DNA of 11,940 nt from Spirochaetales bacterium (lineage in GTDB: Bacteria > Spirochaetota > Spirochaetia > DTKZ01), in contig JAISQU010000072.1 in assembly GCA_031274005.1 (NCBI GenBank), positions 1 to 11,940 on the forward strand, read 5' to 3'. The notes below the pieces were generated by a model. The model worked only from the letters and a program-made list of their open reading frames with translations. It ran no database searches and had not been told where the DNA came from. Shown here in pieces: positions 6,746 through 11,940 of the stretch. Numbering within the stretch: the first letter of the stretch is position 1; each line of letters begins with the position of its first letter. Made by a program: the position numbers and the translations under genes.

Positions 6746-7153
6746 ATGGATGTTATCAAGGCGATTGAGGCCGAACAGTTGAAAGAGGTCAGCGATTTCA
6801 GAATCGGCGATACCGTAAAGGTTCATTTTTCCATTATCGAGGGCAAAACCGAAAGAATTCAGATTTACGAAGGTCTTGTTATTGCGAAGAAGAACTCGGG
6901 CCTGCGCAAAACTTTTACCGTGCGCAAGATTTCTTACGGAACAGGCGTCGAGAGGGTCTTTCCCTTAAACTCGCCGCGTATCCAGAAGGTCGAAGTTGTC
7001 CGCCACGGCCGTGTGCGCCGCGCCAAACTCTACTACATGCGCGGCCGTTCGGGAAAAGCCGCCCGCGTCGCGGAGCTTATCCGCAGAAAGACCGTACAGG
7101 CGCCTCAGCCGGCCAGCGAGGCTGCCGGAGCGCCCGCGGCTTCCAATGATTGA
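6746..7153 (+). CDS. rplS: 50S ribosomal protein bL19
   Basis: 135 residues. bL19 sits at the subunit interface. The family pattern is clear: FRIGDTVKVHFSIIEGKTERIQIYEGLVIAKKNSGLRKTFTVRKIS (continuous, about residues 18-63), then GVERVFPLNSP and RAKLYYMRGRSGKAARV. After the conserved core it carries an extra Pro/Ala-rich tail of about 20 residues (APQPASEAAGAPAASND). ATG 6746 is preceded by AAGGGG at 6731-6736. The final codons overlap the ATG of the next gene (7146), and an intrinsic terminator lies 25 nt past the stop. Confidence 0.97.
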   Translation: MDVIKAIEAEQLKEVSDFRIGDTVKVHFSIIEGKTERIQIYEGLVIAKKNSGLRKTFTVRKISYGTGVERVFPLNSPRIQKVEVVRHGRVRRAKLYYMRGRSGKAARVAELIRRKTVQAPQPASEAAGAPAASND

Positions 7154-8198
7154 TTCTTCCCGCTCCGCACAGCCAGTCAAAACCGCCGGTCAGCACAGCT
7201 CATCCGGCGGTTTTTTTCATGTAAGGGCTGTGGCCCAGGCCCCCGGCGGTTTGTGGACCCTTGAGTACGGCGGTAAAACAGTTTCCGTGAAAACCGCCGC
7301 GGTTTTGACTCCCGGCGCTTTCTATAAAGGCGTTTTCATTCAAAAAAACGGCCGCCTTGAGTTTATTCTCCGCGCGGAAGGCGGCTCCGCGCTTTCAGGC
7401 CGGCTGCCGCCGCCGGCCGGTTCCCCGATGCCGCCGGCGCCCCTCTTTCCGGAGCCGGGCAGCCGTGAATATTCACGCTTTATCCTTGCGCGGACCTTCT
7501 TTCACGCGGGCCGGGAACTCCCGCAGGGCGTCGCTTTCGGGGAAATGCTGAGGTTTGTCCACACGCAGGACAAGCGCGAAGTTTTAACCCGCTCCGCCCT
7601 GGCCCTGCGCTGCGAGGCCAAAGGGCTTACCCTGAACGCGGATGATTACGAGATACTGTACGCCCTTGTGGAAGGTTATTCCGGCGGCGGGGACTCAGGC
7701 GGCGGACAGAACCGGCGGGGAACCCGCGATGAAAACGCTCCCTCCGGCGGGGAAGACGAAGAATCCGCCGCTCCTGTGGATGCCGGCGGCAGGGAAGGGC
7801 TTTTACTTCAGCTTTATAACCATCTCTGCGAGACGGAAGCGGCCTGGGTCATCTATCCCTACAGGTGTACGGTAGAAGGGCGCGCCTGCGCGGGCTCGCT
7901 GCGTGTACTCTACGGCCCGGAAGGGCCGGCGGCTTATAAAACAGCAAAAAAACACGTGCTCGCGGTACATTCCGGCGGCGACGCATGGTATTTTACCTGG
8001 AAAGCTCAAAAACAGGAGGCGGGCCTGAAAATCTATTATACCGGAACCCTGGACAGAAAAAACCTCCTTCCCGCCGTATGGGTACGGAAATTCCGCAAGT
8101 TGGGGGTTTTTTGTGACGATATTGTCTATAACGGAGAATGTTTTGACGGTTTTGCCGAAACACCCGAAGATCTTCAGCGGATAAACGAGATGGCGTGA
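7146..8198 (+). CDS. FliK/YlqG-like hypothetical protein
   Basis: 350 residues, with no signal peptide or membrane segment. The first 80 or so residues include a small beta-rich stretch (WTLEYGGKTVSVKT). Pro-rich (88-105) and Gly/Asp/Glu-rich (179-215) linkers follow. The C-terminal part, about 219-335, resembles the hook-length-control (FliK_C) domain as found in YlqG: WVIYPYRCTVEGRACAGSLRVLYG (first 20 residues from W234), then LDRKNLLPAVWVRKFRKLGV. Its position, after rplS and directly before an FlhB-like fragment gene, is the same as ylqG-ylqH in Bacillus. ATG 7146 overlaps rplS by 8 nt and has no clear Shine-Dalgarno, so coupling is likely. An intrinsic terminator spans codons 12-24; if that is its only job, a later start such as GTG 7230 is possible. 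The function is inferred from context and remains uncertain. Confidence 0.75.
   Translation: MIDSSRSAQPVKTAGQHSSSGGFFHVRAVAQAPGGLWTLEYGGKTVSVKTAAVLTPGAFYKGVFIQKNGRLEFILRAEGGSALSGRLPPPAGSPMPPAPLFPEPGSREYSRFILARTFFHAGRELPQGVAFGEMLRFVHTQDKREVLTRSALALRCEAKGLTLNADDYEILYALVEGYSGGGDSGGGQNRRGTRDENAPSGGEDEESAAPVDAGGREGLLLQLYNHLCETEAAWVIYPYRCTVEGRACAGSLRVLYGPEGPAAYKTAKKHVLAVHSGGDAWYFTWKAQKQEAGLKIYYTGTLDRKNLLPAVWVRKFRKLGVFCDDIVYNGECFDGFAETPEDLQRINEMA
7179..7217 (+). terminator. Intrinsic terminator after rplS, inside the next gene
   Basis: AAAACCGCCGG (7179-7189) pairs perfectly with CCGGCGGTTTT (7204-7214) around a 14-nt loop, and seven Ts run from 7211 to 7217. It lies 25 nt after the rplS stop, the classic position for ending the ribosomal-protein transcript. 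It also lies within codons 12-24 of the overlapping downstream gene, so ribosomes translating that gene would prevent the hairpin from folding. Confidence 0.88.
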
Positions 8199-8455
8199 TG
8201 GAAAAAGCTGTAGCCATAAAGTATGACAAGAACCTTCCCGCCCCCTTTGTTCTTGCCCGCGGCGCGGGGTATCTTGCTGAACAGATTATTCACATAGCGG
8301 AAAAGGCAGGGATTCCCGTTATGTCCCGCCGGAGTTTGACGGAGAGGCTTTTTTATTTTGAGGAAGGCTCTTTTATCCCTGAAGACTGCTTTGAACTTGT
8401 TGCAGAAATGCTGGTATATGTGCATACTATTTCAGGGCAGGCAGAAAAAAAGTGA
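8198..8455 (+). CDS. FlhB C-terminal-domain homologue (YlqH/FhlB-like)
   Basis: 85 residues matching only the cytoplasmic C-terminal half (after the autocleavage site) of the flagellar export switch protein FlhB. The pattern runs AVAIKYDKNLPAPFVLARGAG, then AEKAGIPVMSRRSLTERLFY and a final IPEDCFELVAEMLVYV, as in full FlhB. The membrane domain and the NPTH cleavage motif are absent, so the protein begins as the mature fragment would. Stand-alone proteins of this kind are known (YlqH in Bacillus, FhlB in some proteobacteria), so it is unlikely to be a broken flhB. It could exchange with the FlhB fragment in the flagellar export gate, but this is inference. Its ATG overlaps the upstream stop by one base (TGATG). 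Confidence 0.9.
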   Translation: MEKAVAIKYDKNLPAPFVLARGAGYLAEQIIHIAEKAGIPVMSRRSLTERLFYFEEGSFIPEDCFELVAEMLVYVHTISGQAEKK

Positions 8456-8477
8456 GAGACTATAAGGATGACGGATA

Positions 8478-9647
8478 ATGAATAATATCGACGTAAAAAC
8501 GCTGAAAGCGGGCGACCGTTTTTCGAAGCCGGTTTTTATCGACGAAACGAATATTTTCGCGCCGCAAAATGTTCCCCTCAAACAAAAGGACATAGACCGC
8601 CTTCTGCGCTGGGGAATCAAGGCGGTGCAGTGCGAAGGCGCCCTTATGTCCGAAAAGGACATCGCCGCGACCGTCGTGGCGGCGGAAAAGACTGCGCCCG
8701 ACAGCGTATCTTTTGTCAATTATATGGATTCGCCTGTTCAGCAGGAAATCCTGAAAACCTATAAAAAACTTCTGGAGCAGATGCGGGGAATACAGGATGA
8801 GATCAGGGAGCAGAAACCGGTAGAAAACTCCGCCGTCAACAAAATTGTGGACAACCTGCAGAATCTTCTGGCGAAACACCGCAACGATCTTATTCAGCTT
8901 GTTTTTTTCGGCCTTCCCGGCGAAAGCGACTCGGCCCAGAATTCCCTGAATACGGCGATTCTGGCCAACATTACCGGCAGCGGCATGGACATGATCGCCC
9001 ACAAGCTGACGCAGCTTGTAACAGGCGCCCTGCTTCACGATGTGGGCATGGTAAGGGTTCCCGCGGATATTCTGGCGAAAACCGGAAAGCTGGAAGGCGA
9101 AGACCTCGCCAAAATGCGGGCGCATACGCTGCACTCCTACAGAATCATTACACGGGAACTGGGGTATCCCGAAGATATAGGCCTGACGGCTCTTCAGCAT
9201 CATGAAAGGTGGGACGGCGAAGGCTACCCCAAAAAGCTCTCGGGCAAGCAAATCAATCTTTTCGCCCGCATCGTCGCCGTGGTCGACGCTTTCGAAGCAA
9301 TGATTTCCGACAGGCCCTATCGCGACTCAATGATAGGCTATACGGCCATGCGCTCCATTTTGAGCGATAACGGACGGCGGTTTGACCCGGAAATTCTGCG
9401 CATTTTTATCCGCTGCATGGGCATTTACCCTCTGGGCAGCATTGTCCTTCTTTCTACATCCTGCATAGGCCGGGTTATAGAAAATAACCCCGACGCGCCC
9501 CTGCGGCCCAAGGTCAAACTGATGATAGACAAAGACGGCGCCATGCTGGATAATGATAAGGGCGGGGTGATAGACCTGAATACCGAAAAGAAAGTCTTTA
9601 TCGCGAAAGCCGTTGATCCCAAGGGCCTTTTGAAGCAGCCCGAATGA
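8478..9647 (+). CDS. HD-GYP domain protein with altered first metal ligand
   Basis: 389 residues, cytoplasmic. HD-GYP proteins are phosphodiesterases that split cyclic di-GMP. The N-terminal 65 residues resemble the DUF3391-type leader (VKTLKAGDRFSKPVFID). A helical linker (85-140) joins it to the HD-GYP domain: HD at 187-188 (GALLHDVGM), H216, HH at 241-242, ERWDGEGYP (243-251) and D270 in VVDAFEAMISDRPYR. The first histidine of the family (HSxNxA) is asparagine here (N155 in QNSLNTA), and the usual lysine of HDIGK is M191. A C-terminal beta-rich extension (320-385) is common in this subfamily. ATG 8478 has AAGGA at 8464-8468. Activity may be reduced or the metal site altered. It overlaps yraN by 4 nt. 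Confidence 0.93.
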   Translation: MNNIDVKTLKAGDRFSKPVFIDETNIFAPQNVPLKQKDIDRLLRWGIKAVQCEGALMSEKDIAATVVAAEKTAPDSVSFVNYMDSPVQQEILKTYKKLLEQMRGIQDEIREQKPVENSAVNKIVDNLQNLLAKHRNDLIQLVFFGLPGESDSAQNSLNTAILANITGSGMDMIAHKLTQLVTGALLHDVGMVRVPADILAKTGKLEGEDLAKMRAHTLHSYRIITRELGYPEDIGLTALQHHERWDGEGYPKKLSGKQINLFARIVAVVDAFEAMISDRPYRDSMIGYTAMRSILSDNGRRFDPEILRIFIRCMGIYPLGSIVLLSTSCIGRVIENNPDAPLRPKVKLMIDKDGAMLDNDKGGVIDLNTEKKVFIAKAVDPKGLLKQPE

Positions 9648-10003
9648 CCACGAGTGAGAAAGGCAGGCGCGGCGAGGAAGAGGCTCTGGCCTTTTTTCTG
9701 AAAGGGGGGTATACTGTTCTTGAAAAAAATTACCGCAAGTCCCGGGGAGAGATAGACCTTATCGTCCGCAAAGACGATGAGCTTGTATTCGCGGAAGTCA
9801 AACACTGGACTTCGTTTGACGCCGGCGAACTTGAACAGGGGATTCCGCGGAGAAAGATAAAGAGAATTGTGGAAACGTCGAAGTTTTATCTTATGGAGCA
9901 TCCCGGGTTCGACGGTTTTTCCATACGGTATGATGTGCTTTTCGTACCAGGGACGGGAAGAAAAGTTCATCACATTCAGGACGCCTTCAGGGAGGAAGGA
10001 TAA
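9644..10003 (+). CDS. yraN: YraN/UPF0102 family nuclease-like protein
   Basis: 119 residues, normal for the family. The PD-(D/E)XK-type core is visible: GRRGEEEALAFFLKGGY (7-23), GEIDLIVRKDDELVFAEVK (35-53) with E36, D38, E51 and K53 as the likely catalytic set, then a basic region RRKIKRIVETSKFYL. The family is thought to act on DNA, possibly Holliday junctions, but its role is not settled. In many bacteria it lies next to rnhB near the trmD-rplS cluster; here rnhB is absent and the neighbour is the HD-GYP gene, which it overlaps by ATGA. A strong purine run (GGAGGAAGGA) at its 3' end serves the next small gene. Confidence 0.93.
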   Translation: MTTSEKGRRGEEEALAFFLKGGYTVLEKNYRKSRGEIDLIVRKDDELVFAEVKHWTSFDAGELEQGIPRRKIKRIVETSKFYLMEHPGFDGFSIRYDVLFVPGTGRKVHHIQDAFREEG

Positions 10004-10005
10004 GC

Positions 10006-10155
10006 ATGGTACGGATCGCAAGGAAGATTGATCCGAAACGCATCGCGGAATTAAAGAAGAAGATTCATGACAGCCGCTATTTACAGACGGCCATCATGAG
10101 GATTGCTCAAACGCTTACCAACGAACTTGTGCAAAGGAATGACCCACGCCCATGA
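10006..10155 (+). CDS. Small basic protein, 49 residues, unknown function
   Basis: The product reads MVRIARKIDPKRIAELKKKI (1-20), then HDSRYLQTAIMRIAQTLTNE (21-40) and LVQRNDPRP. It is highly basic and predicted mostly helical, with no Cys and no membrane segment. Three things support it as real: a strong AAGGA 5 nt before the ATG, a gap of only two bases after the yraN stop, and an ATGA overlap with the following gene, leaving no other explanation for this 150-bp slot. The helical basic character could suit nucleic-acid or ribosome binding, but that is speculation. I do not recognise a family. Confidence 0.8.
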   Translation: MVRIARKIDPKRIAELKKKIHDSRYLQTAIMRIAQTLTNELVQRNDPRP

Positions 10156-10523
10156 GTGAAAACGGAAACCGGCGGCGGCGCCATTTTTCCCGGAACAGGG
10201 AAAAAAAACAGTCCGAACCAAAAATCGAAAGGGAGGCTCCTCCCTGCGGCATCTGCGGAAAACCCATCAGGGACATTCTGTCCGCGGTTCTGCATCAGGG
10301 AACAGGAGAACCCGCCCACTTTGAATGCATCGCGAAAGAACTCCTCGCGGCCGAAACCCTCGAAGAAGGGGAGCGTTTTACCTATCTGGGCAACGGCATC
10401 TTCGGCATTGTCCGGCAGGGAAAACAATCCGATCCGTCAAGCATCGTTATCAGAAAAAAAATTCAGTACGAAGACAAGGAAAAAGCCGCCGTCTGGCGGC
10501 GCGGCCTGTGCATAAAAGTTTAA
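10152..10523 (+). CDS. Small putative zinc-binding protein, unknown function
   Basis: 123 residues. The first 30 are very basic and look disordered (NRRRRHFSRNREKK). They are followed by CGIC (C32, C35) and, 20 residues on, HFEC (H56, C59), a CxxC...HxxC set that could bind one zinc. The remainder is a short beta-like segment (GERFTYLGNGIFGIVRQG) and a charged tail. It overlaps the upstream small gene by ATGA, so the two are probably co-translated. Its TAA stop shares TTAA with the stop of the convergent gene. The arrangement suggests an RNA- or DNA-binding accessory protein, but no family is recognised. It is the last gene of the rightward operon. Confidence 0.82.
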   Translation: MSENGNRRRRHFSRNREKKQSEPKIEREAPPCGICGKPIRDILSAVLHQGTGEPAHFECIAKELLAAETLEEGERFTYLGNGIFGIVRQGKQSDPSSIVIRKKIQYEDKEKAAVWRRGLCIKV

Positions 10524-11245
10524 AACCCCGTCATTTTCCCTATGAGCCGGCGGGTTTTCTGCCGTACGCTCTGCGAAAGGGGCGCCTCAAGCATAAGCAG
10601 CAGGCCGCCGAAGAGCCGCTCGTCGCGCAGGCCTGTTTTTGAATCAACCAACTTTTCTATGGTTCCCAGAAGCGCCATAGCAAGATTGTTGTCGCCGCCG
10701 GGAACAAGAATTTTCGTTTTAAGAAGAACCCGAAGAGCCAGGATGATTTCTTCGTCAGGTTCCGCGGTAATTTTTCCCAAAGCGAAAACAGCTTCGGAAA
10801 GCACCATGGGTTCCGGGTCGGCTTTCAGAACGTCCAGGAGTATCTCGCGCGATGTCTGCCCGCCTACGAAGCCAAGAACCTCGCAGGAGGCCCTGCGGGC
10901 TTCAGGAAAACTTTTCGCGGCAAAGCGCTGATTTTGCGCCAGATTCCGCGTGCCCTCTTCGGCAAGGTAGCGCAGGAGGCGCAAAGTATTTTGATCATCC
11001 GCCGGGACGCCGCCTGAACGCGCCTTCTCGCGGATTTCCGAAATAACGGCAAGTTTTGTCTGTATATCCGGCGCAAGCGCGCGGGCATAACCGAGTTCCC
11101 TCTGAACAGCCGCGCGGCCCGGCGTAACCCAGTCTTCTTCCGGCCCGGTCTGGGCGTGCGGGGAAAAAACAGCGCCCGCGCATAAAACAAAAAAAATCGC
11201 CAAAAACTTTTGACCCTTCAGGAAGCGCTCATTTAAAATAACCAT
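10520..11245 (-). CDS. Exported HEAT-repeat-like protein
   Basis: 241 residues from the ATG at 11245 (a second ATG at 11251 is equally possible; upstream in-frame codons would run into coaD). The N-terminus looks like a signal peptide: NERFLKGQK, then the hydrophobic FLAIFFVLCAGAVF and a likely cleavage near SPHA/Q. There is a cysteine in it, but VLC is a poor lipobox. The mature part is all-helical with HEAT/Armadillo-like units, such as EARRASCEVLGFVGGQTSRE followed by ILLDVLKADPEPMV and SEAVFALGKI. Such proteins are usually periplasmic scaffolds. It has no Shine-Dalgarno; a weak promoter ends 7 nt before 11245. It converges on the operon, overlapping by 4 nt, and diverges from coaD across a 38-bp gap. 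The function is unknown. Confidence 0.82.
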   Translation of the reverse strand: MVILNERFLKGQKFLAIFFVLCAGAVFSPHAQTGPEEDWVTPGRAAVQRELGYARALAPDIQTKLAVISEIREKARSGGVPADDQNTLRLLRYLAEEGTRNLAQNQRFAAKSFPEARRASCEVLGFVGGQTSREILLDVLKADPEPMVLSEAVFALGKITAEPDEEIILALRVLLKTKILVPGGDNNLAMALLGTIEKLVDSKTGLRDERLFGGLLLMLEAPLSQSVRQKTRRLIGKMTGF

Positions 11246-11274
11246 TGACATAAAGATAGCACATGGCATATACA
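11245..11274 (+). promoter_or_regulatory. Promoter of coaD, near-leaderless
   Basis: A perfect -35 TTGACA (11245-11250), an 18-nt spacer and -10 TATACA (11269-11274), the same hexamers as at ffh. The expected start point, about 11280-11283, leaves at most a few bases before ATG 11284. The Shine-Dalgarno-like AGGGGA (11274-11279) would then lie upstream of the transcript. The -35 overlaps the start codon of the divergent gene. Confidence 0.7.
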
Positions 11275-11282
11275 GGGGACAA
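11253..11282 (-). promoter_or_regulatory. Possible weak promoter of the HEAT-like gene
   Basis: On the minus strand, TTGTCC (11282-11277) is followed after 18 nt by TATCTT (11258-11253), each matching 4 of 6 consensus bases. The -10 ends 7 nt before ATG 11245, so a transcript would be leaderless, in keeping with the missing Shine-Dalgarno. It lies face to face with the coaD promoter. Confidence 0.35.
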
Positions 11283-11283
11283 T

Positions 11284-11763
11284 ATGACACGAGTATTGTT
11301 TCCCGGCTCGTTTGATCCGCCCACAAACGGCCACATGAATCTTCTGCACCGGGCGGCAAAACTGTGGGACGAGATTGACGTGGTCATTGCCGTCAACCAG
11401 ACGAAAACCTGTACCTTCACCGCTGAGGAACGCCTGGAAATGATGAAAACCCTGGTACAGGACTATCCGAACATCAAAGTTTCCGTATGGGACAGGCTGA
11501 TAGTCGATTACGCGGAACAAGTCGGCGCAAAGGTGATTATCCGCGGAGTCCGCGCGATGGTGGACTTTACCTATGAGTTTGAACTTTCCATGACAAACAA
11601 AGGTCTGAAACCCGGCATAGAAACCATTTTTATGCCCACGGATCCCCAGTATTTTGTTCTGCGCTCAAGCGCCATCAAGGAAATCGCCCTGTTCGGCGGC
11701 GATATTTCCTCTATGGTTCCCCCCCTTGTAGCCGGCGCGCTGAAAAAAAAGCTGGAGGGATAG
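11284..11763 (+). CDS. coaD: Phosphopantetheine adenylyltransferase CoaD
   Basis: 159 residues, normal length. CoaD catalyses the fourth step of coenzyme A synthesis, transferring AMP from ATP to 4'-phosphopantetheine. Motifs: FPGSFDPPTNGH (6-17) with the nucleotidyltransferase TxGH at 14-17; K41 in the NQTKTCTF loop; IIRGVRAMVDFTYEFELS (85-102) with the substrate-binding arginines; RSSAIKEIALFGGDISSMVP (127-146) as the ATP-binding end. I chose ATG 11284 (MTRVLFPGSFDP), which fits the family start; ATG 11263 is in frame but would add seven non-conserved residues and lies upstream of the -10. It stands alone with its own promoter and terminator. Confidence 0.96.
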   Translation: MTRVLFPGSFDPPTNGHMNLLHRAAKLWDEIDVVIAVNQTKTCTFTAEERLEMMKTLVQDYPNIKVSVWDRLIVDYAEQVGAKVIIRGVRAMVDFTYEFELSMTNKGLKPGIETIFMPTDPQYFVLRSSAIKEIALFGGDISSMVPPLVAGALKKKLEG

Positions 11764-11824
11764 CAGCCCGCGGCGGGTGCGGGCGTTCCGTTCAGGCGAT
11801 TTGTTCTATCGCGGGTAGCTCACG

Positions 11825-11855
11825 GGTGCACCAATTTTTTCCGTGCGCCTTTTTT
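11825..11855 (+). terminator. Intrinsic terminator downstream of coaD
   Basis: GGTGCAC (11825-11831) pairs with GTGCGCC (11843-11849) in a 7-bp stem with one T-G wobble and an 11-nt loop, followed by six Ts (11850-11855). It lies about 60 nt after the coaD stop. A second small hairpin, GCCCGC/GCGGGC (11766-11784), sits directly after the stop but has no T-run. Confidence 0.7.
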
Positions 11856-11940
11856 GCTCGGCCCATAGCATTTATATACGCCAAAAGGTTTTTTGGGCCT
11901 CTTGCCCTGTTACCTGTTATCCAGAACACGCTCACGCGTG
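11856..11940. other. Unassigned right edge
   Basis: I see no supported gene in these 85 bases. A small palindrome, CCAAAA/TTTTGG (11881-11896), and an AT-rich patch with TATATA (11873-11878) are present, but no -35 is correctly spaced from it. Confidence 0.4.

Noticed and set aside
8198..8455. Broken flhB pseudogene
   Set aside because: It has its own start, is coupled to the upstream gene, and stand-alone FlhB C-terminal proteins (YlqH/FhlB) are an established class in the same gene context.
11808..11834. tRNA-like GGGTAGCTCA and GCACCA strings
   Set aside because: The D-arm-like and CCA-like pieces are only about 10 bases apart, with no anticodon or T arm. The second piece belongs to the terminator stem.
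11792..11938. Minus-strand open frame running off the right edge, as the 3' end of a gene
   Set aside because: It is only 48 codons long, resembles no family I know, and passes through the coaD terminator. A longer window would decide it.
1..11940. Defence, phage, CRISPR or toxin-antitoxin system
   Set aside because: No repeat-spacer array, integrase, transposase, nuclease-helicase set or toxin-like pair was seen; the gene order is conserved housekeeping.

Overview
The window looks like chromosomal DNA of a spirochaete, most probably a moderately GC-rich Treponema (termite-gut or rumen type). This is inferred from the look of the proteins: a PntC/LicC-like cytidylyltransferase of the kind known from T. 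denticola, a stand-alone FlhB C-terminal domain beside an HD-GYP protein, a large dCache chemoreceptor, and a spirochaete-like Ffh. No sequence search was possible. Most of the window is a conserved housekeeping block. I see no phage, transposase, CRISPR array or defence system.

Layout. Positions 1-76 hold one copy of a structured repeat, followed by a methyl-accepting chemotaxis protein (167-2359) and a nucleotidyltransferase (2510-3334). A 16-bp perfect hairpin (3387-3421) then abuts a strong promoter (TTGACA-N17-TATACA). That promoter drives a rightward series of genes: ffh, rpsP, khpA, an inverted second copy of the repeat, rimM, trmD, rplS, a FliK/YlqG-like gene, an flhB-like fragment gene, an HD-GYP gene, yraN, a 49-codon small gene and a small Cys-rich protein gene. 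Many of these overlap by 1-8 nt, which suggests one translationally coupled operon. A textbook intrinsic terminator lies just after rplS but inside the first codons of the next gene, so it may act as an attenuator separating the translation genes from the flagellar/signalling genes. A leftward gene for a secreted HEAT-like protein (10520-11245) converges on the operon; its stop codon overlaps that of the last operon gene. It diverges from coaD (11284-11763), which ends in a terminator at 11825-11855.

How the genes work together. ffh, rpsP, khpA, rimM, trmD and rplS form the classic membrane-targeting, ribosome-maturation and tRNA-modification cluster that also occurs in Firmicutes. In Bacillus the same cluster continues to ylqG-ylqH (FliK-like and FlhB-like), and that pairing is kept here, with an HD-GYP c-di-GMP-type protein and yraN added.

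The least expected signals are non-coding. First, a 58-bp dispersed inverted repeat has terminal hairpins that differ between copies by compensatory changes. Second, promoters for ffh, coaD and perhaps the HEAT-like gene have -10 boxes only 7-9 nt from the start codon, which predicts leaderless mRNAs. Third, there is the intragenic terminator after rplS.
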